Below are positions 28,543 to 37,626 of a stretch of DNA of 64,000 nt, one piece after another. This DNA comes from Streptomyces sp. NBC_01497. Its GTDB lineage: Bacteria > Actinomycetota > Actinomycetes > Streptomycetales > Streptomycetaceae. The notes under the pieces were generated by a model. It was given only the letters and a program-made list of their open reading frames with translations. It was not told the origin of the DNA and did not search any database. The translations under genes and the position numbers were made by a program. Numbering within the stretch: position 1 is the first letter of the stretch; the number at the start of each line of letters is the position of its first letter. The stretch is from positions 6,200,001-6,264,000 of the forward strand of contig NZ_CP109427.1 of the NCBI RefSeq assembly GCF_036250695.1, in the 5' to 3' direction.

Positions 28543-29244
28543 ATGAACATATCCGCGACGCAGCTGCGAGCCGCGCGGGCAGCCCTCTTCACGGCCCTCG
28601 TCGTGACGCTGTCCGCGGGCTCCCACGTGCTGCTGTCGCGCGCCGCGCTGCCGCTCTCCGTGCTCGCCGCGCTGACGGCGGCGGTCTTCTGCGTCGCCTA
28701 CGCCCTGGCGGGCCGCGAACGCGGCTACTGGGGCATCGCGGCGCTGCTCGTCCCGCTGGAGCTCGCCGCGGACACCGTCTTCACGACGGGCCAGCAGATC
28801 TGTTACGGACCCGTCGGCGGCCCGGTCACCGGCTCGCTGCGCTCCGTCGGCTTCGACGTCCTGTGCGGGCATCCGGTCGGCGCGCACCTGCCGGGTGTCG
28901 GCGCGGTGGGCGCCGAGCCCGGCGCGGCCACCGCGTTCCTGGCCTCGCCCGACCTGCCGTGGCTGCCCTGGCTGCTGCTCGCCGTCCACGTGTCGGTGGG
29001 GCTGCTGGCGGCGGCCTGGCTGCGGCGCGGCGAGAGCGCCGTCTCCGGCCTCGTCCTGACGGCCACGGTGTTCGCCTTCCGCCCGCTGCTGCTCGCCGTC
29101 AAAGCGGCGACCAGGGGCGCGCACGGCGCGCCGCGGGCGCCGCACCGGCGCGCGGTCCGCCCGCCCCGGGGCCCGGCCACCCGGCTCCTCGTGCACTCCG
29201 TGGGACGACGGGGACCGCCCGTCCCCGTGCTCGGCATCGCCTGA
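28543..29244 (+). CDS. Hypothetical polytopic membrane protein
   Basis: This 233-residue protein begins MNISATQLRAARAALFTALVV and has about five hydrophobic segments, including HVLLSRAALPLSVLAALTAAVF, GYWGIAALLVPLELAA, LPWLPWLLLAVHVSVGLLAAAWL and AVSGLVLTATVFAFRPLLLAV. Two Cys occur in QQICYGPVGGP and FDVLCGHPVGAHLPG between helices. I do not recognise the family. It is followed within 60 bp by a DsbA-like protein, so a role linked to extracytoplasmic thiols or metals is possible but unproven. ATG 28525 is an alternative start; neither has a clear ribosome site. Confidence 0.65.
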   Translation: MNISATQLRAARAALFTALVVTLSAGSHVLLSRAALPLSVLAALTAAVFCVAYALAGRERGYWGIAALLVPLELAADTVFTTGQQICYGPVGGPVTGSLRSVGFDVLCGHPVGAHLPGVGAVGAEPGAATAFLASPDLPWLPWLLLAVHVSVGLLAAAWLRRGESAVSGLVLTATVFAFRPLLLAVKAATRGAHGAPRAPHRRAVRPPRGPATRLLVHSVGRRGPPVPVLGIA

Positions 29245-29301
29245 GCACCGGTTCCGGTACGTCCCCCTTTCGTTTTGTGTCATCACACGGAGTGAACTGT
29301 C

Positions 29302-30117
29302 ATGAGTGCACGCAACAACTCGGCCAACAAGGCCGCCGCCCGTGAGCGTCTGCGCGCCGAGCGCGACAAGCAGGCGAAGCGCGACAAGATCCGCAAGCAG
29401 TCGCTGGTCGCGGGCTCCGGCGTCGTCGTCCTCGCGATAGCCGCCGGCGTCGTCCTGCTGGTCAACAACCACAACAAGCCCTCCGGCTGGGAGGCCGCGG
29501 CGAAGGTCACGAACGTCGTCGCGCCCAAGAACACCTCGGGCACGGACGGCACGACCATCGTCATCGGCAAGTCCACCGCCAAGAAGACGCTGGTGGAGGC
29601 CGAGGACCCGCGCTGCCCGATCTGCATGCAGGCGGAGAACGCGTTCGGCACGACGATCCACAAGGACGTCACCGACGGCAAGTACAAGCTGCAGTACGTC
29701 GGCGCCGACTTCATCGACGACCACGACAACGGACAGGGCTCGAAGAACGGCCTGTCCGCCCTGGGCGCCGCGCTCAACGTCAGCCCTGACGCCTTCCTCC
29801 AGTACAAGACCGCCATGTACTCGGCGAAGTTCCACCCGGACGAGAACGACGACAAGTTCAAGTCCGACTCCTACCTCCTCAAGATCGCCGACACGGTTCC
29901 GGCGCTCAAGAGCAACGCGACGTTCCAGAAGGACGTCAAGGCCGGCACGTTCGACGCCTGGGCGCTGAAGCTGGCGGCCAAGTTCAACAAGGACGGCTAC
30001 ACGGCCACGCCGACCTTCAAGGTCGACGGCAAGGACCTCACGGTGCCCGGCGGCCAGAACAACCCGCCGCTGACGCTGGACCAGTTCAACTCGGTGATCG
30101 AGCCGGCGCTGAAGTGA
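29302..30117 (+). CDS. Membrane-anchored DsbA-like thioredoxin-fold protein
   Basis: After a Lys/Arg-rich N terminus (RLRAERDKQAKRDKIRKQ) there is one membrane helix at about residues 36-54. The rest, outside the cytoplasm, is a thioredoxin_4/DsbA-like domain with the active site CPIC in EDPRCPICMQAENAF and the cis-Pro loop ATPTFKVDGKDL. Such proteins assist disulfide formation or isomerisation in secreted proteins. Length is 271 residues. It is paralogous in layout to the protein at 46922. A strong hairpin follows the stop. Confidence 0.88.
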   Translation: MSARNNSANKAAARERLRAERDKQAKRDKIRKQSLVAGSGVVVLAIAAGVVLLVNNHNKPSGWEAAAKVTNVVAPKNTSGTDGTTIVIGKSTAKKTLVEAEDPRCPICMQAENAFGTTIHKDVTDGKYKLQYVGADFIDDHDNGQGSKNGLSALGAALNVSPDAFLQYKTAMYSAKFHPDENDDKFKSDSYLLKIADTVPALKSNATFQKDVKAGTFDAWALKLAAKFNKDGYTATPTFKVDGKDLTVPGGQNNPPLTLDQFNSVIEPALK

Positions 30118-30145
30118 CCCGGCGCTGAGGTCACCACGACGAGCG

Positions 30146-30195
30146 CGAGGAGGGGCGCCGGACGGTCTCGGGGACCGGTCCGGCGCCCCTCCTCG
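30146..30195. terminator. Hairpin terminator after DsbA-like gene
   Basis: A perfect 18-bp inverted repeat (30146-30163 and 30178-30195) with a 14-nt loop that can pair further lies 28 bp after the stop. It faces the convergent gene at 30305. Confidence 0.85.
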
Positions 30196-30304
30196 TCATC
30201 GCGCGGGCGGCAGAGCGCACACGGGAGGGTACGGGCGGGGGGGCGGGGCCCTGCCCCCGCTCCCCGCGGGACCGGTGCGGCCCGGGACCGGCCGTGAGCT
30301 TCGC

Positions 30305-30802
30305 CTACGGCCGGGCCACCGGCGCGAGGGTCGCCGACGTGAGTTTCGCCAGCGCGTCCGGTGTCAGCTCCACCTCCAGGCCCCGCCGGCCGGCCGAGAT
30401 GTAGACCGTCCCGTGCCCGGCCGAGGACGCGTCCAGCACCGTCCGCAGGGCGCGCCGCTGCCCGAGGGGCGAGATGCCGCCCAGTACGTAGCCCGTCGTG
30501 CGCTCCGCGGCCGCCGCGTCGGCCATGACCGCGCGTTTGCCGCCGACCGCCGCCGCCAGCGCCTTCAGGTCGAGGCGGCCCGTCACCGGGACCACCGCCA
30601 CCGTCAGCTCGCCGTCGACGTCCGCCACCAGGGTCTTGAAGACCCGCTCCGGCGGGACGCCCAGGGCCTGTGCGGCCTCCTCGCCGTAGCTGGGCGCCGC
30701 GGGGTCGTGTTCGTACGAGTGCAGGGCGTACGGCACGCCCGCCGCAGCCAGTGCCGTGGTGGCCGGGGTGCCGCCCCCGCCCTTCTTCTGCTTCTTCGCC
30801 AT
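30305..30802 (-). CDS. YbaK-family Cys-tRNA deacylase
   Basis: This 165-residue protein has the YbaK/ProX fold that removes Cys from mischarged tRNA-Pro. The catalytic Lys is in PERVFKTLVADVDG, and the family stretches RLDLKALAAAVGGKRAVMAD, TGYVLGGISPLGQRRALRTVLD and GRRGLEVELTPDAL are present. The N terminus begins MAKKQKKGGGG. It lies 45 bp downstream of the LON-domain gene on the same strand and is probably co-transcribed. Confidence 0.92.
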   Translation of the reverse strand: MAKKQKKGGGGTPATTALAAAGVPYALHSYEHDPAAPSYGEEAAQALGVPPERVFKTLVADVDGELTVAVVPVTGRLDLKALAAAVGGKRAVMADAAAAERTTGYVLGGISPLGQRRALRTVLDASSAGHGTVYISAGRRGLEVELTPDALAKLTSATLAPVARP

Positions 30803-30847
30803 GGGCCGGGACCGTCCGCCTGTCAGGTCGCGTGGGTGCGGGTCGTG

Positions 30848-31588
30848 TCAGTTCAGGTTCGTCGGGGTCGTCGTCAGGTCCGTCGCGGGCAGCGAAGGAA
30901 GCTTCCTGATCACCGCGGTCTCCGCGCGCAGCAGCTTGAGTTCCTGCCGCAGCCGGGACGCGGTGTCCGTGGCCTCCAGGAGCTGCTGCTTGGCCGGTAC
31001 GTCGAGCATCGCGGCGGCCGCGACCAGGTAGGACACCACCGGCGGTTCGCCCGGCAGTTCCTCGTCGTCGGGCAGGGTGCGCTCGCTCGCGCCCGCCAGG
31101 CGCTGCTGGTAGGTGCGAAACGCCCGCAGCACGCCCTCCGCGAGCGCCTCGGCGCCCTCACCCGACTCCTCGGGCACTTCCTCGACCTGAGCGGTCAGGT
31201 AGGGCCCCGAGGCGTCGACGGACAGGAGTCTGACGCGGGTCGTGCCGGTCGCCACGACCTCGAAGCTGCCGTCGGGCCGCTCCCGGATCGTGGCGGCGTC
31301 GGCGACGCAGCCGACGCTGTGGAAGGAGTCCAGAGGTGCGTCGCCGAAGCCCGCCGACGGGCCGCGCTCCGGCACGGACGTCGGGTCCGGCATGCCGGGC
31401 GAGGTCACCGCGACCTCGTGCCCGTCGCGGATCGCGACGACGACGAACCGCCGCGCTTCGGGGTCGTCGGTCTTGAGCAGCTCCCGCATCATCGCGCGGT
31501 AGCGCTCCTCGAAAACGTTCAGCGGCAGCACGAGGCCGGGGAACAGGACCGCGTTGAGCGGGAACAGGGGGAGGCTTGCCGTGGTCAC
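30848..31588 (-). CDS. LON peptidase substrate-binding domain protein
   Basis: This 246-residue protein has the stand-alone N-terminal domain of Lon protease and no protease or AAA domain. It opens SLPLFPLNAVLFPGLVLPLNVFEERYRAMM, and DGSFEVVATGTTRVRLLSVD and the helical C-terminal half follow. Function unknown. GTG 31588 fits the domain start. A -10-like TAGGCT on the minus strand (31602-31597) ends 8 nt before this GTG, so the mRNA may be leaderless. Confidence 0.87.
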   Translation of the reverse strand: MTTASLPLFPLNAVLFPGLVLPLNVFEERYRAMMRELLKTDDPEARRFVVVAIRDGHEVAVTSPGMPDPTSVPERGPSAGFGDAPLDSFHSVGCVADAATIRERPDGSFEVVATGTTRVRLLSVDASGPYLTAQVEEVPEESGEGAEALAEGVLRAFRTYQQRLAGASERTLPDDEELPGEPPVVSYLVAAAAMLDVPAKQQLLEATDTASRLRQELKLLRAETAVIRKLPSLPATDLTTTPTNLN

Positions 31589-31599
31589 GACGGGCAAGC

Positions 31600-32622
31600 C
31601 TAGTGGGCGAAGGGCCCTCGCCGACCAGGTCTGTGACACAAAGGCATGCCGGAGGCCACCTGCAGCCGTACTCCGTCGCGTGTTTCCAGGAAATCGCGCA
31701 GGGGATCGTCACTGAACCGGCTCCACGGGAACGACGTCGCGTAGGGCCCGATCATGCGGAACTGCTCCAGCGCGTCGGCCCAGCGGCCCCGCCGGACCAG
31801 CACGTACGCGAGCAGGTTGCGGGACTCGGCCGGCCACGGGTCGCCCGCCCGGTAGCGCCCCGACAGGTCGATCGCCAGATCCGCCGCCCGGTCCATCCGG
31901 TCGGCCTGCACCGGTGAGGGCGCGAAGTCGAGCAGCTGCTGGAACGCGGCGCGCGCGGGCAGCGTCCTGATCAGGGACGCGGGCAGCGCGTCGTGCGCCG
32001 CGTCCTCCGCGAATTCGAGGCACTCCCGGTGGGAGCCGTACCACTGCGCCGACAGGTACAGCAGCGCCGAGACGTGGCAGCCGTAGTGGTGGGCGCTGCG
32101 CCGCACGGCCTGCGACCACAGCGTCTCGAAGTGGCTGTGGGAGGAGTGCGTACCGCGCGCGTGGTCCAGGGCGATGCGCCAGGGGACCGGGTCGCGCGGG
32201 TCGCCGTCGGCGGCCGCGTCGATCAGCGGGCCCGCTTCGCGCAGCCGCTCGGCGCGCGCGGGCGACTCCCAGGCTCTGCGTACGGCGAGTTCGGCCTTGA
32301 CCACCAGCGCGTCGGGGTCCTCGGGCGCGGCGCGCAGCCAGCAGGTGAGCCAGCTGTCCCGGCGGTGGGCGAAGGCCGCGAGTTTCATCACATAGCGGTC
32401 ACGGCTCTCCCACTCGCCGCCCTCACGGGTGGTCGCGAGCAGTTTGGCGGCGGCCTCGTACTCGCCGAGCGCGGCCGAAAGCAGCGCGGGCGCGAGCCGG
32501 CCGTCCGGGGCGTCGAGGAGGACCGCGTCGTCCGGCGGCAGCCCGGCCGCGAGCTGCGGAGTGTGTCTGACCATACGCGCGGTACTGATCAGAGCGCGAA
32601 GCAAAGACATGGTGTGGACCAT
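31600..32622 (-). CDS. Hypothetical helical-repeat protein
   Basis: This 340-residue, Ala-rich, mostly helical protein lacks signal peptide or membrane segments. Stretches such as LLSAALGEYEAAAKLLATTREGGEW, LLYLSAQWYGSHRECLEFAEDAAH and LLAYVLVRRGRWADALEQFRMIGPYA look like tetratricopeptide-type helix pairs, but I cannot give a named domain. It begins at ATG 32622 or ATG 32610. It lies 11 bp upstream of the LON-domain gene and is divergent from hisD; its function is unknown. Confidence 0.75.
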   Translation of the reverse strand: MVHTMSLLRALISTARMVRHTPQLAAGLPPDDAVLLDAPDGRLAPALLSAALGEYEAAAKLLATTREGGEWESRDRYVMKLAAFAHRRDSWLTCWLRAAPEDPDALVVKAELAVRRAWESPARAERLREAGPLIDAAADGDPRDPVPWRIALDHARGTHSSHSHFETLWSQAVRRSAHHYGCHVSALLYLSAQWYGSHRECLEFAEDAAHDALPASLIRTLPARAAFQQLLDFAPSPVQADRMDRAADLAIDLSGRYRAGDPWPAESRNLLAYVLVRRGRWADALEQFRMIGPYATSFPWSRFSDDPLRDFLETRDGVRLQVASGMPLCHRPGRRGPFAH

Positions 32623-32888
32623 TCAAAACCGCAGGTCGCGGAGGCGCCAGGGGGTATCTGTGAAGCTTTCGCACGGGGCGGGAGGGTTGTACATTCCGGC
32701 GTCAAGAGGCGGTAAAGAAACCGTGACGGAACGTGACCCTCAGTGATCAATCGGGCGGGCGGGCCTCCGGATGAGCACGCCGTGTGCGGGCCGGACCGGC
32801 TCGGCGGGACGCCACCACTGGTCCCTCACGCCCCGCGCATCCCATATCACCCACTGATACGGGCGGCCGACGGCCCTTTCCGGTCTGC

Positions 32889-32902
32889 GAGAATTGGACC
32901 CG
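32889..32902 (+). promoter_or_regulatory. hisD promoter -10 box, probable leaderless start
   Basis: GAGAAT (32889-32894) fits a -10 hexamer and ends 7 nt before the hisD GTG, so transcription should begin at or next to the start codon. No ribosome site precedes the GTG. A clear -35 is not visible. Confidence 0.5.
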
Positions 32903-34233
32903 TGATCTCACGAATCGATCTGCGCGGCGACACCTTCCCCGAAGGCGGCGCCCTGCGTTCTCTGCTGCCCCGTGCCGAGTTCGACGTGGAAGCCGCCCTG
33001 GAGAAGGTGCGGCCCATCTGCGAGGACGTACGCCATCGAGGCGCGGAGGCGGTCCTTTCGTGGGGCGAGAAGTTCGGCGACGGCCGGCCCGCGCGCCTGC
33101 GGGTGCCCGAAGAGGCGCTGCACCGCGCGCTCGACACCCTGGCCCCCGCCGTGCGGGCCGCCCTTGAGGAGTCCGTCCGCAGGGCCCGGATCGTCCACCG
33201 CGCCCAGCGGCGTACCGACACCACCACCCAGGTCGTGCCCGGCGGCACCGTCACCGAGCGGTGGGTCCCGGTCGGGCGGGTCGGCCTGTACGTGCCCGGC
33301 GGCCTGTCGGTGTACCCGTCGTCCGTCGTGATGAACGTCGTGCCCGCCCAGGAGGCCGGTGTCGAGGGCATCGCCGTCGCCTCGCCCGCCCAGGCCGACT
33401 TCGGCGGCCTGCCGCACCCCACCATCCTCGCCGCCTGCGCCCTGCTCGGCGTGGACGAGGTGTACGCGGCCGGCGGTGCCCAGGCCGTCGCGATGTTCGC
33501 GTACGGCGTCCCCGGCCCCGACGGCTGCCGCCCGGTCGACCTCGTCACGGGCCCCGGCAACATCTACGTCGCCGCCGCCAAGCGCCTGCTCAAGGGCGTC
33601 GTCGGTATCGACGCCGAGGCGGGCCCCACCGAGATCGCCGTCCTCGCCGACGCCACCGCCGACCCGGTGCACGTCGCCGCCGATCTGATCAGCCAGGCCG
33701 AGCACGACCCCATGGCCGCGGCCGTCCTCGTCACGGACTCCGCCGTCCTCGCGGACGCCGTGGAGGCGGAACTCGCACCCCAGGTCGAGGCCAGCAAGCA
33801 CGCCGAGGCACGTATCAGGCCCGCCCTCGCCGGACGCCAGTCGGCGATCGTCCTCGTCGACTCCCTCGACGACGGGCTCCGCGTGGTCGACGCGTACGCC
33901 GCCGAACACCTGGAGATCCAGACCGCCGACGCCGCGGCCGTCGCGGCCCGGGTGCGCAACGCCGGCGCGATCTTCGTCGGCCCCTATGCGCCGGTCTCCC
34001 TCGGCGACTACGCCGCCGGCTCCAACCACGTGCTGCCCACCGGCGGCTGCGCCTGCCACTCCTCGGGCCTGTCCGTCCAGTCGTTCCTGCGCGGCATCCA
34101 CGTCGTGGACTACACGCGGGACGCGCTCGCCGACGTCACCCACCACGTGGTGACGCTCGCGGAGGCGGAGGACCTGCCCGCGCACGGCGCGGCGCTCAAG
34201 GCCAGGTTCGGGTGGAAGGTGCCCCAGAAGTGA
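32902..34233 (+). CDS. hisD: Histidinol dehydrogenase HisD
   Basis: HisD carries out the last two NAD-dependent oxidations of histidine synthesis, using zinc. The 443-residue protein shows [52 protein letters not shown], the zinc-binding region [20 protein letters not shown] and [27 protein letters not shown] 32902 (ISRIDLRGD) is the family start; a longer open frame upstream looks non-coding. It is the first gene of the his operon and overlaps hisC by 4 nt. Confidence 0.97.
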   Translation: MISRIDLRGDTFPEGGALRSLLPRAEFDVEAALEKVRPICEDVRHRGAEAVLSWGEKFGDGRPARLRVPEEALHRALDTLAPAVRAALEESVRRARIVHRAQRRTDTTTQVVPGGTVTERWVPVGRVGLYVPGGLSVYPSSVVMNVVPAQEAGVEGIAVASPAQADFGGLPHPTILAACALLGVDEVYAAGGAQAVAMFAYGVPGPDGCRPVDLVTGPGNIYVAAAKRLLKGVVGIDAEAGPTEIAVLADATADPVHVAADLISQAEHDPMAAAVLVTDSAVLADAVEAELAPQVEASKHAEARIRPALAGRQSAIVLVDSLDDGLRVVDAYAAEHLEIQTADAAAVAARVRNAGAIFVGPYAPVSLGDYAAGSNHVLPTGGCACHSSGLSVQSFLRGIHVVDYTRDALADVTHHVVTLAEAEDLPAHGAALKARFGWKVPQK

Positions 34234-35381
34234 ACCGCACGACCGAGGACCGGACGGGCCCCGGCACCGCCGGCCCCGTCCGCATCGACGACCTGCCCAT
34301 CCGCGACGAGCTGCGGGGCCAGTCCCCGTACGGCGCGCCGCACCCCGACGTACCGGTCCAGCTCAACGTCAACGAGAACCCGTACCCGCTGCCCGACGCC
34401 CTCGTCGAGCGGATCGCCGAGCGGGTCCGCGAGGCCGCCCGCGGCCTCAACCGCTACCCGGACCGCGACGCCGTCGAGCTGCGCACCGGACTCGCGGCGT
34501 ACCTCACCCGCACCGGCGGCCACGCGCTGAGCACGGCGAACCTCTGGGCCGCCAACGGCTCCAACGAGATCCTGCAGCAGCTCCTCCAGGCCTTCGGCGG
34601 CCCCGGCCGCACCGCGATCGGCTTCGAGCCCTCGTACTCGATGCACAGCCTCATCGCCCGGGGCACCACCACCGGCTGGATCTCGGGCCCGCGCCACGAC
34701 GACTTCACCATCGACGTGGACGCGGCCGTCGCGGCGATCGCCGAGCACCGCCCGCACGTGGTGTTCGTCACCACGCCCAACAACCCCACCGGCACCGCGG
34801 TCGACGCGGAGACCGTCCTCGCGCTGTACGAGGCGGCGCAGCGCGCCCGGCCGTCCCTGTTCGTCGTCGACGAGGCCTACGCGGAGTTCAGCCACCACCC
34901 GTCGCTGCTGCCCCTGCTGGCCGGCAGGCCGAACCTCGTCGTCTCGCGGACCATGTCGAAGGCGTTCGGCGCCGCCGGCCTGCGGCTCGGCTACCTCGCG
35001 GCCGACCCCGCCGTGGTGGACGCGGTCCAGCTCGTACGCCTGCCGTACCACCTGTCCTCCGTCACCCAGGCCACCGCGCTCGCCGCCCTGGAGCACACCG
35101 ATACTCTGCTCGGGTATGTCGAGCAGCTGAAGACCGAGCGGGATCGCCTGGTCGAGGAATTGAGGGCACTCGGTTTCGAGGTCACGGACTCCGACGCGAA
35201 TTTCGTGCAGTTCGGCCTCTTCGAGGACGCGCAGGCCGCATGGCAGCACATCCTCGACCACGGAGTGATCGTCCGGAACAACGGCGTGCCGGGCAGGCTC
35301 CGGGTGACCGCGGGCACCCCCGCCGAGAACGACGCGTTCCTCGACGCGGTACGCGATCTCAAGAAGGAGCAGAGCGCATGA
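34230..35381 (+). CDS. hisC: Histidinol-phosphate aminotransferase HisC
   Basis: HisC is a PLP-dependent class I/II aminotransferase that converts imidazole acetol phosphate to histidinol phosphate. In its 383 residues are [52 protein letters not shown], the acid in [14 protein letters not shown] and the PLP lysine in [21 protein letters not shown] 34230 overlaps the hisD stop, and the hisC stop overlaps hisB. Confidence 0.96.
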   Translation: MNRTTEDRTGPGTAGPVRIDDLPIRDELRGQSPYGAPHPDVPVQLNVNENPYPLPDALVERIAERVREAARGLNRYPDRDAVELRTGLAAYLTRTGGHALSTANLWAANGSNEILQQLLQAFGGPGRTAIGFEPSYSMHSLIARGTTTGWISGPRHDDFTIDVDAAVAAIAEHRPHVVFVTTPNNPTGTAVDAETVLALYEAAQRARPSLFVVDEAYAEFSHHPSLLPLLAGRPNLVVSRTMSKAFGAAGLRLGYLAADPAVVDAVQLVRLPYHLSSVTQATALAALEHTDTLLGYVEQLKTERDRLVEELRALGFEVTDSDANFVQFGLFEDAQAAWQHILDHGVIVRNNGVPGRLRVTAGTPAENDAFLDAVRDLKKEQSA

Positions 35382-35971
35382 GTCGCATCGGCCGAGTGGA
35401 ACGCAGTACGAAAGAGACGTCCGTCGTCGTGGAGATCGACCTCGACGGCACCGGGCAGGTCGAGGTCGCGACCGGGGTCGGGTTCTTCGACCACATGCTC
35501 GACCAGCTCGGCAGGCACGGCATGTTCGACCTCACGGTCAAGACCGAGGGCGACCTGCACATCGACTCGCACCACACCATCGAGGACACGGCGCTCGCGC
35601 TCGGCGCGGCGTTTCGGCAGGCGCTCGGCGACAAGGTCGGCATCTACCGCTTCGGCAACTGCACGGTGCCGCTGGACGAGTCGCTCGCCCAGGTCACCGT
35701 GGACCTGTCCGGCCGCCCGTTCCTCGTGCACACCGAGCCCGAGACCATGGCGCCGATGATCGGTTCGTACGACACGACGATGACCCGCCACATCCTGGAG
35801 TCCTTCGTCGCCCAGGCACGCGTCGCACTGCACGTCCACGTGCCGTACGGGCGCAACGCGCACCACATCGTGGAGTGCCAGTTCAAGGCGCTGGCCCGGG
35901 CCCTGCGGTACGCCTCCGAGCGCGATCCGCGCGCGGTCGGCATTCTCCCCTCCACGAAGGGCGCCCTGTAG
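35378..35971 (+). CDS. hisB: Imidazoleglycerol-phosphate dehydratase HisB
   Basis: This is a single-function dehydratase of 197 residues, without the phosphatase domain fused to HisB in enterobacteria. Metal-binding histidine motifs are [27 protein letters not shown] and [21 protein letters not shown] 35378 overlaps the hisC stop as ATGA. Confidence 0.97.
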   Translation: MSRIGRVERSTKETSVVVEIDLDGTGQVEVATGVGFFDHMLDQLGRHGMFDLTVKTEGDLHIDSHHTIEDTALALGAAFRQALGDKVGIYRFGNCTVPLDESLAQVTVDLSGRPFLVHTEPETMAPMIGSYDTTMTRHILESFVAQARVALHVHVPYGRNAHHIVECQFKALARALRYASERDPRAVGILPSTKGAL

Positions 35972-35973
35972 AG

Positions 35974-36141
35974 ATGACCGGGCTCAACACCATCCTGATC
36001 CTGCTCGGGCTCTTCCTCGCCGGCGGTGTGTACTCCTTCGTCAAGCAGAAGCTGCCCGTCGGCGTCATCGTCCTGGTCGGGATCTCCTCCGTGTTCTGCC
36101 TGGCCGCCGGGATACTCCGGATCCAGGGATTGTGGACATGA
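35974..36141 (+). CDS. Small membrane protein in the his operon, 55 residues
   Basis: Two hydrophobic stretches, [18 protein letters not shown] and [20 protein letters not shown], are separated by a short Lys-containing loop (VKQKLP), so a two-helix membrane hairpin is likely. The protein starts 2 nt after hisB. From memory a similar small membrane gene sits between hisB and hisH in other Streptomyces; the function is not known. Its stop overlaps the next small frame as ATGA. Confidence 0.8.
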   Translation: MTGLNTILILLGLFLAGGVYSFVKQKLPVGVIVLVGISSVFCLAAGILRIQGLWT

Positions 36142-36227
36142 CCGCCATGACCGCCATGACCGCCATGACCGCCGCGACCGGTGCGGTCGCCGCGACCGGT
36201 GCGGTCGCCGCGACCGGTGCGGCCGCC
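36138..36227 (+). repeat. 9-bp x4 and 18-bp x3 tandem repeats before hisH
   Basis: ATGACCGCC occurs four times (36138-36173). GCGACCGGTGCGGTCGCC then occurs twice exactly (36174-36209) and once with one change (36210-36227). Each exact 18-bp unit is itself a hairpin: GCGACCG and CGGTCGC around GTG. The mRNA could therefore form a row of small stems in the gap. Confidence 0.95.
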
Positions 36228-36260
36228 GGGACCGCCTCCGCGACGGAACGGACGACATGA
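36138..36260 (+). CDS. Repeat-encoded micro-ORF between small membrane gene and hisH
   Basis: A 40-codon frame reads (MTA)4, then [18 protein letters not shown], then [10 protein letters not shown]. It overlaps the preceding stop as ATGA at 36138 and the hisH start as ATGA at 36257, so it links two genes by translational coupling. It is built from four 9-bp copies of ATGACCGCC and three 18-bp units. It has no homology I recognise. It may be a coupling device rather than a functional peptide, or the repeats may simply be an expanded spacer. Confidence 0.35.
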   Translation: MTAMTAMTAMTAATGAVAATGAVAATGAAAGTASATERTT

Positions 36261-36892
36261 GCAAGAACGTCGTGATCTTCGACTACGGCTTCGGCAACGT
36301 GCGCTCCGCCGAGCGCGCCGTCGCACGCGCCGGCGCCGATGTCGAGATCACCCGTGACTACGAGCGCGCCATGAACGCCGACGGGCTGCTCGTGCCCGGC
36401 GTCGGCGCGTTCTCCGCCTGCATGGCGGGGCTCACCGCCGCGCGCGGCAACTGGATCGTGGGCCGCAGGCTGGCCGGCGGCCGGCCCGTGCTCGGCGTCT
36501 GCGTCGGCATGCAGGTCCTCTTCGAACGCGGCATCGAGCACGGCGTGGAGGCCGACGGGCTCGACGAGTGGCCCGGGACCGTCGAACCGCTCAGGGCCGA
36601 CGTCGTCCCGCACATGGGCTGGAACACCGTCGAAGCCCCCGGCGACAGCGAGCTGTTCGCCGGACTCGACGCGGACGCCCGCTTCTACTTCGTCCACTCG
36701 TACGCCGTGCACCACTGGGGACTTGAGGTCACCAACCCCCGCATACGGCCCCCGAAGGTCACCTGGGCCACCCACGGCGAGCGGTTCGTCGCCGCGGTGG
36801 AGAACGGCGCCCTGTGGGCCACCCAGTTCCACCCCGAGAAATCCGGCGACGCCGGAGCGCAGCTGCTCACCAACTGGATCGGAACTCTTTGA
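36257..36892 (+). CDS. hisH: Imidazole glycerol phosphate synthase glutaminase subunit HisH
   Basis: HisH releases ammonia from glutamine and passes it to HisF. The 211-residue class I glutamine amidotransferase has the nucleophile Cys in [14 protein letters not shown] and the His-Glu pair in [12 protein letters not shown], with YVHSYAV-like [13 protein letters not shown] between. ATG 36257 is preferred because homology begins with [18 protein letters not shown]; the frame is open upstream through the repeats but that part is low complexity. The stop overlaps the priA start as TGATG. Confidence 0.95.
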   Translation: MSKNVVIFDYGFGNVRSAERAVARAGADVEITRDYERAMNADGLLVPGVGAFSACMAGLTAARGNWIVGRRLAGGRPVLGVCVGMQVLFERGIEHGVEADGLDEWPGTVEPLRADVVPHMGWNTVEAPGDSELFAGLDADARFYFVHSYAVHHWGLEVTNPRIRPPKVTWATHGERFVAAVENGALWATQFHPEKSGDAGAQLLTNWIGTL

Positions 36893-37626
36893 TGCAGTCC
36901 ACTTCCCCGCTCGAACTCCTGCCCGCCGTCGACGTGCGCGACGGCCAGGCCGTGCGGCTCGTGCACGGCGAGTCGGGCACGGAGACGTCCTACGGCTCCC
37001 CGCTCCAGGCGGCCCTCGCCTGGCAGTCCGCGGGCGCCGAGTGGCTGCATCTGGTCGACCTCGACGCCGCGTTCGGTACGGGCGACAACCGGGCCCTGCT
37101 CGCCGAGGTCACCGGCACGATGGACATCAAGGTCGAACTGTCCGGCGGCATCCGCGACGACGACACGCTCGCCGCGGCCCTCGCCACGGGCTGCACCCGC
37201 GTCAACCTCGGCACCGCGGCGCTGGAGAACCCCGAGTGGGTGGCCCGCGTCATCGCGAGCCACGGCGAGAAGATCGCCGTGGGTCTCGACGTACGGGGCA
37301 CGACGCTGCGCGGGCGCGGCTGGACCCGCGACGGCGGCGACCTGTACGAGGCGCTGGAGCGCCTCGACTCGGAGGGCTGCGCGCGCTACGTCGTCACCGA
37401 CATCGCCAAGGACGGCACCCTGCAGGGCCCCAACCTGGAGCTGCTGAAAAGCGTGTGCGCCGCCACGGAGCGGCCGGTGGTCGCGTCCGGCGGCGTCTCC
37501 AGCCTTCAGGACCTGCGGGCGATCGGTTCCCTCGTCCCCGCAGGCGTCGAAGGCGCCATCATCGGGAAGGCGCTCTACGCGAAGGCATTCACGCTTCAGG
37601 AGGCGCTTGCGGTGGTGGCCCCATGA
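36892..37626 (+). CDS. priA: Bifunctional phosphoribosyl isomerase PriA (HisA/TrpF)
   Basis: PriA isomerises both ProFAR (histidine path) and phosphoribosylanthranilate (tryptophan path) on one TIM barrel. The 244 residues include [82 protein letters not shown] and [18 protein letters not shown], which fit the actinomycete PriA family closely. No trpF occurs in the window, although trpE, C, B and A do. ATG 36892 overlaps the hisH stop. Confidence 0.95.
   Translation: MQSTSPLELLPAVDVRDGQAVRLVHGESGTETSYGSPLQAALAWQSAGAEWLHLVDLDAAFGTGDNRALLAEVTGTMDIKVELSGGIRDDDTLAAALATGCTRVNLGTAALENPEWVARVIASHGEKIAVGLDVRGTTLRGRGWTRDGGDLYEALERLDSEGCARYVVTDIAKDGTLQGPNLELLKSVCAATERPVVASGGVSSLQDLRAIGSLVPAGVEGAIIGKALYAKAFTLQEALAVVAP

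Noticed and set aside
36026..36256. Upstream extension of hisH through the repeats (HDRHDRHDR and RCGRRD repeats)
   Set aside because: HisH homology starts at 36257 and the extension is a repeat read in another frame.
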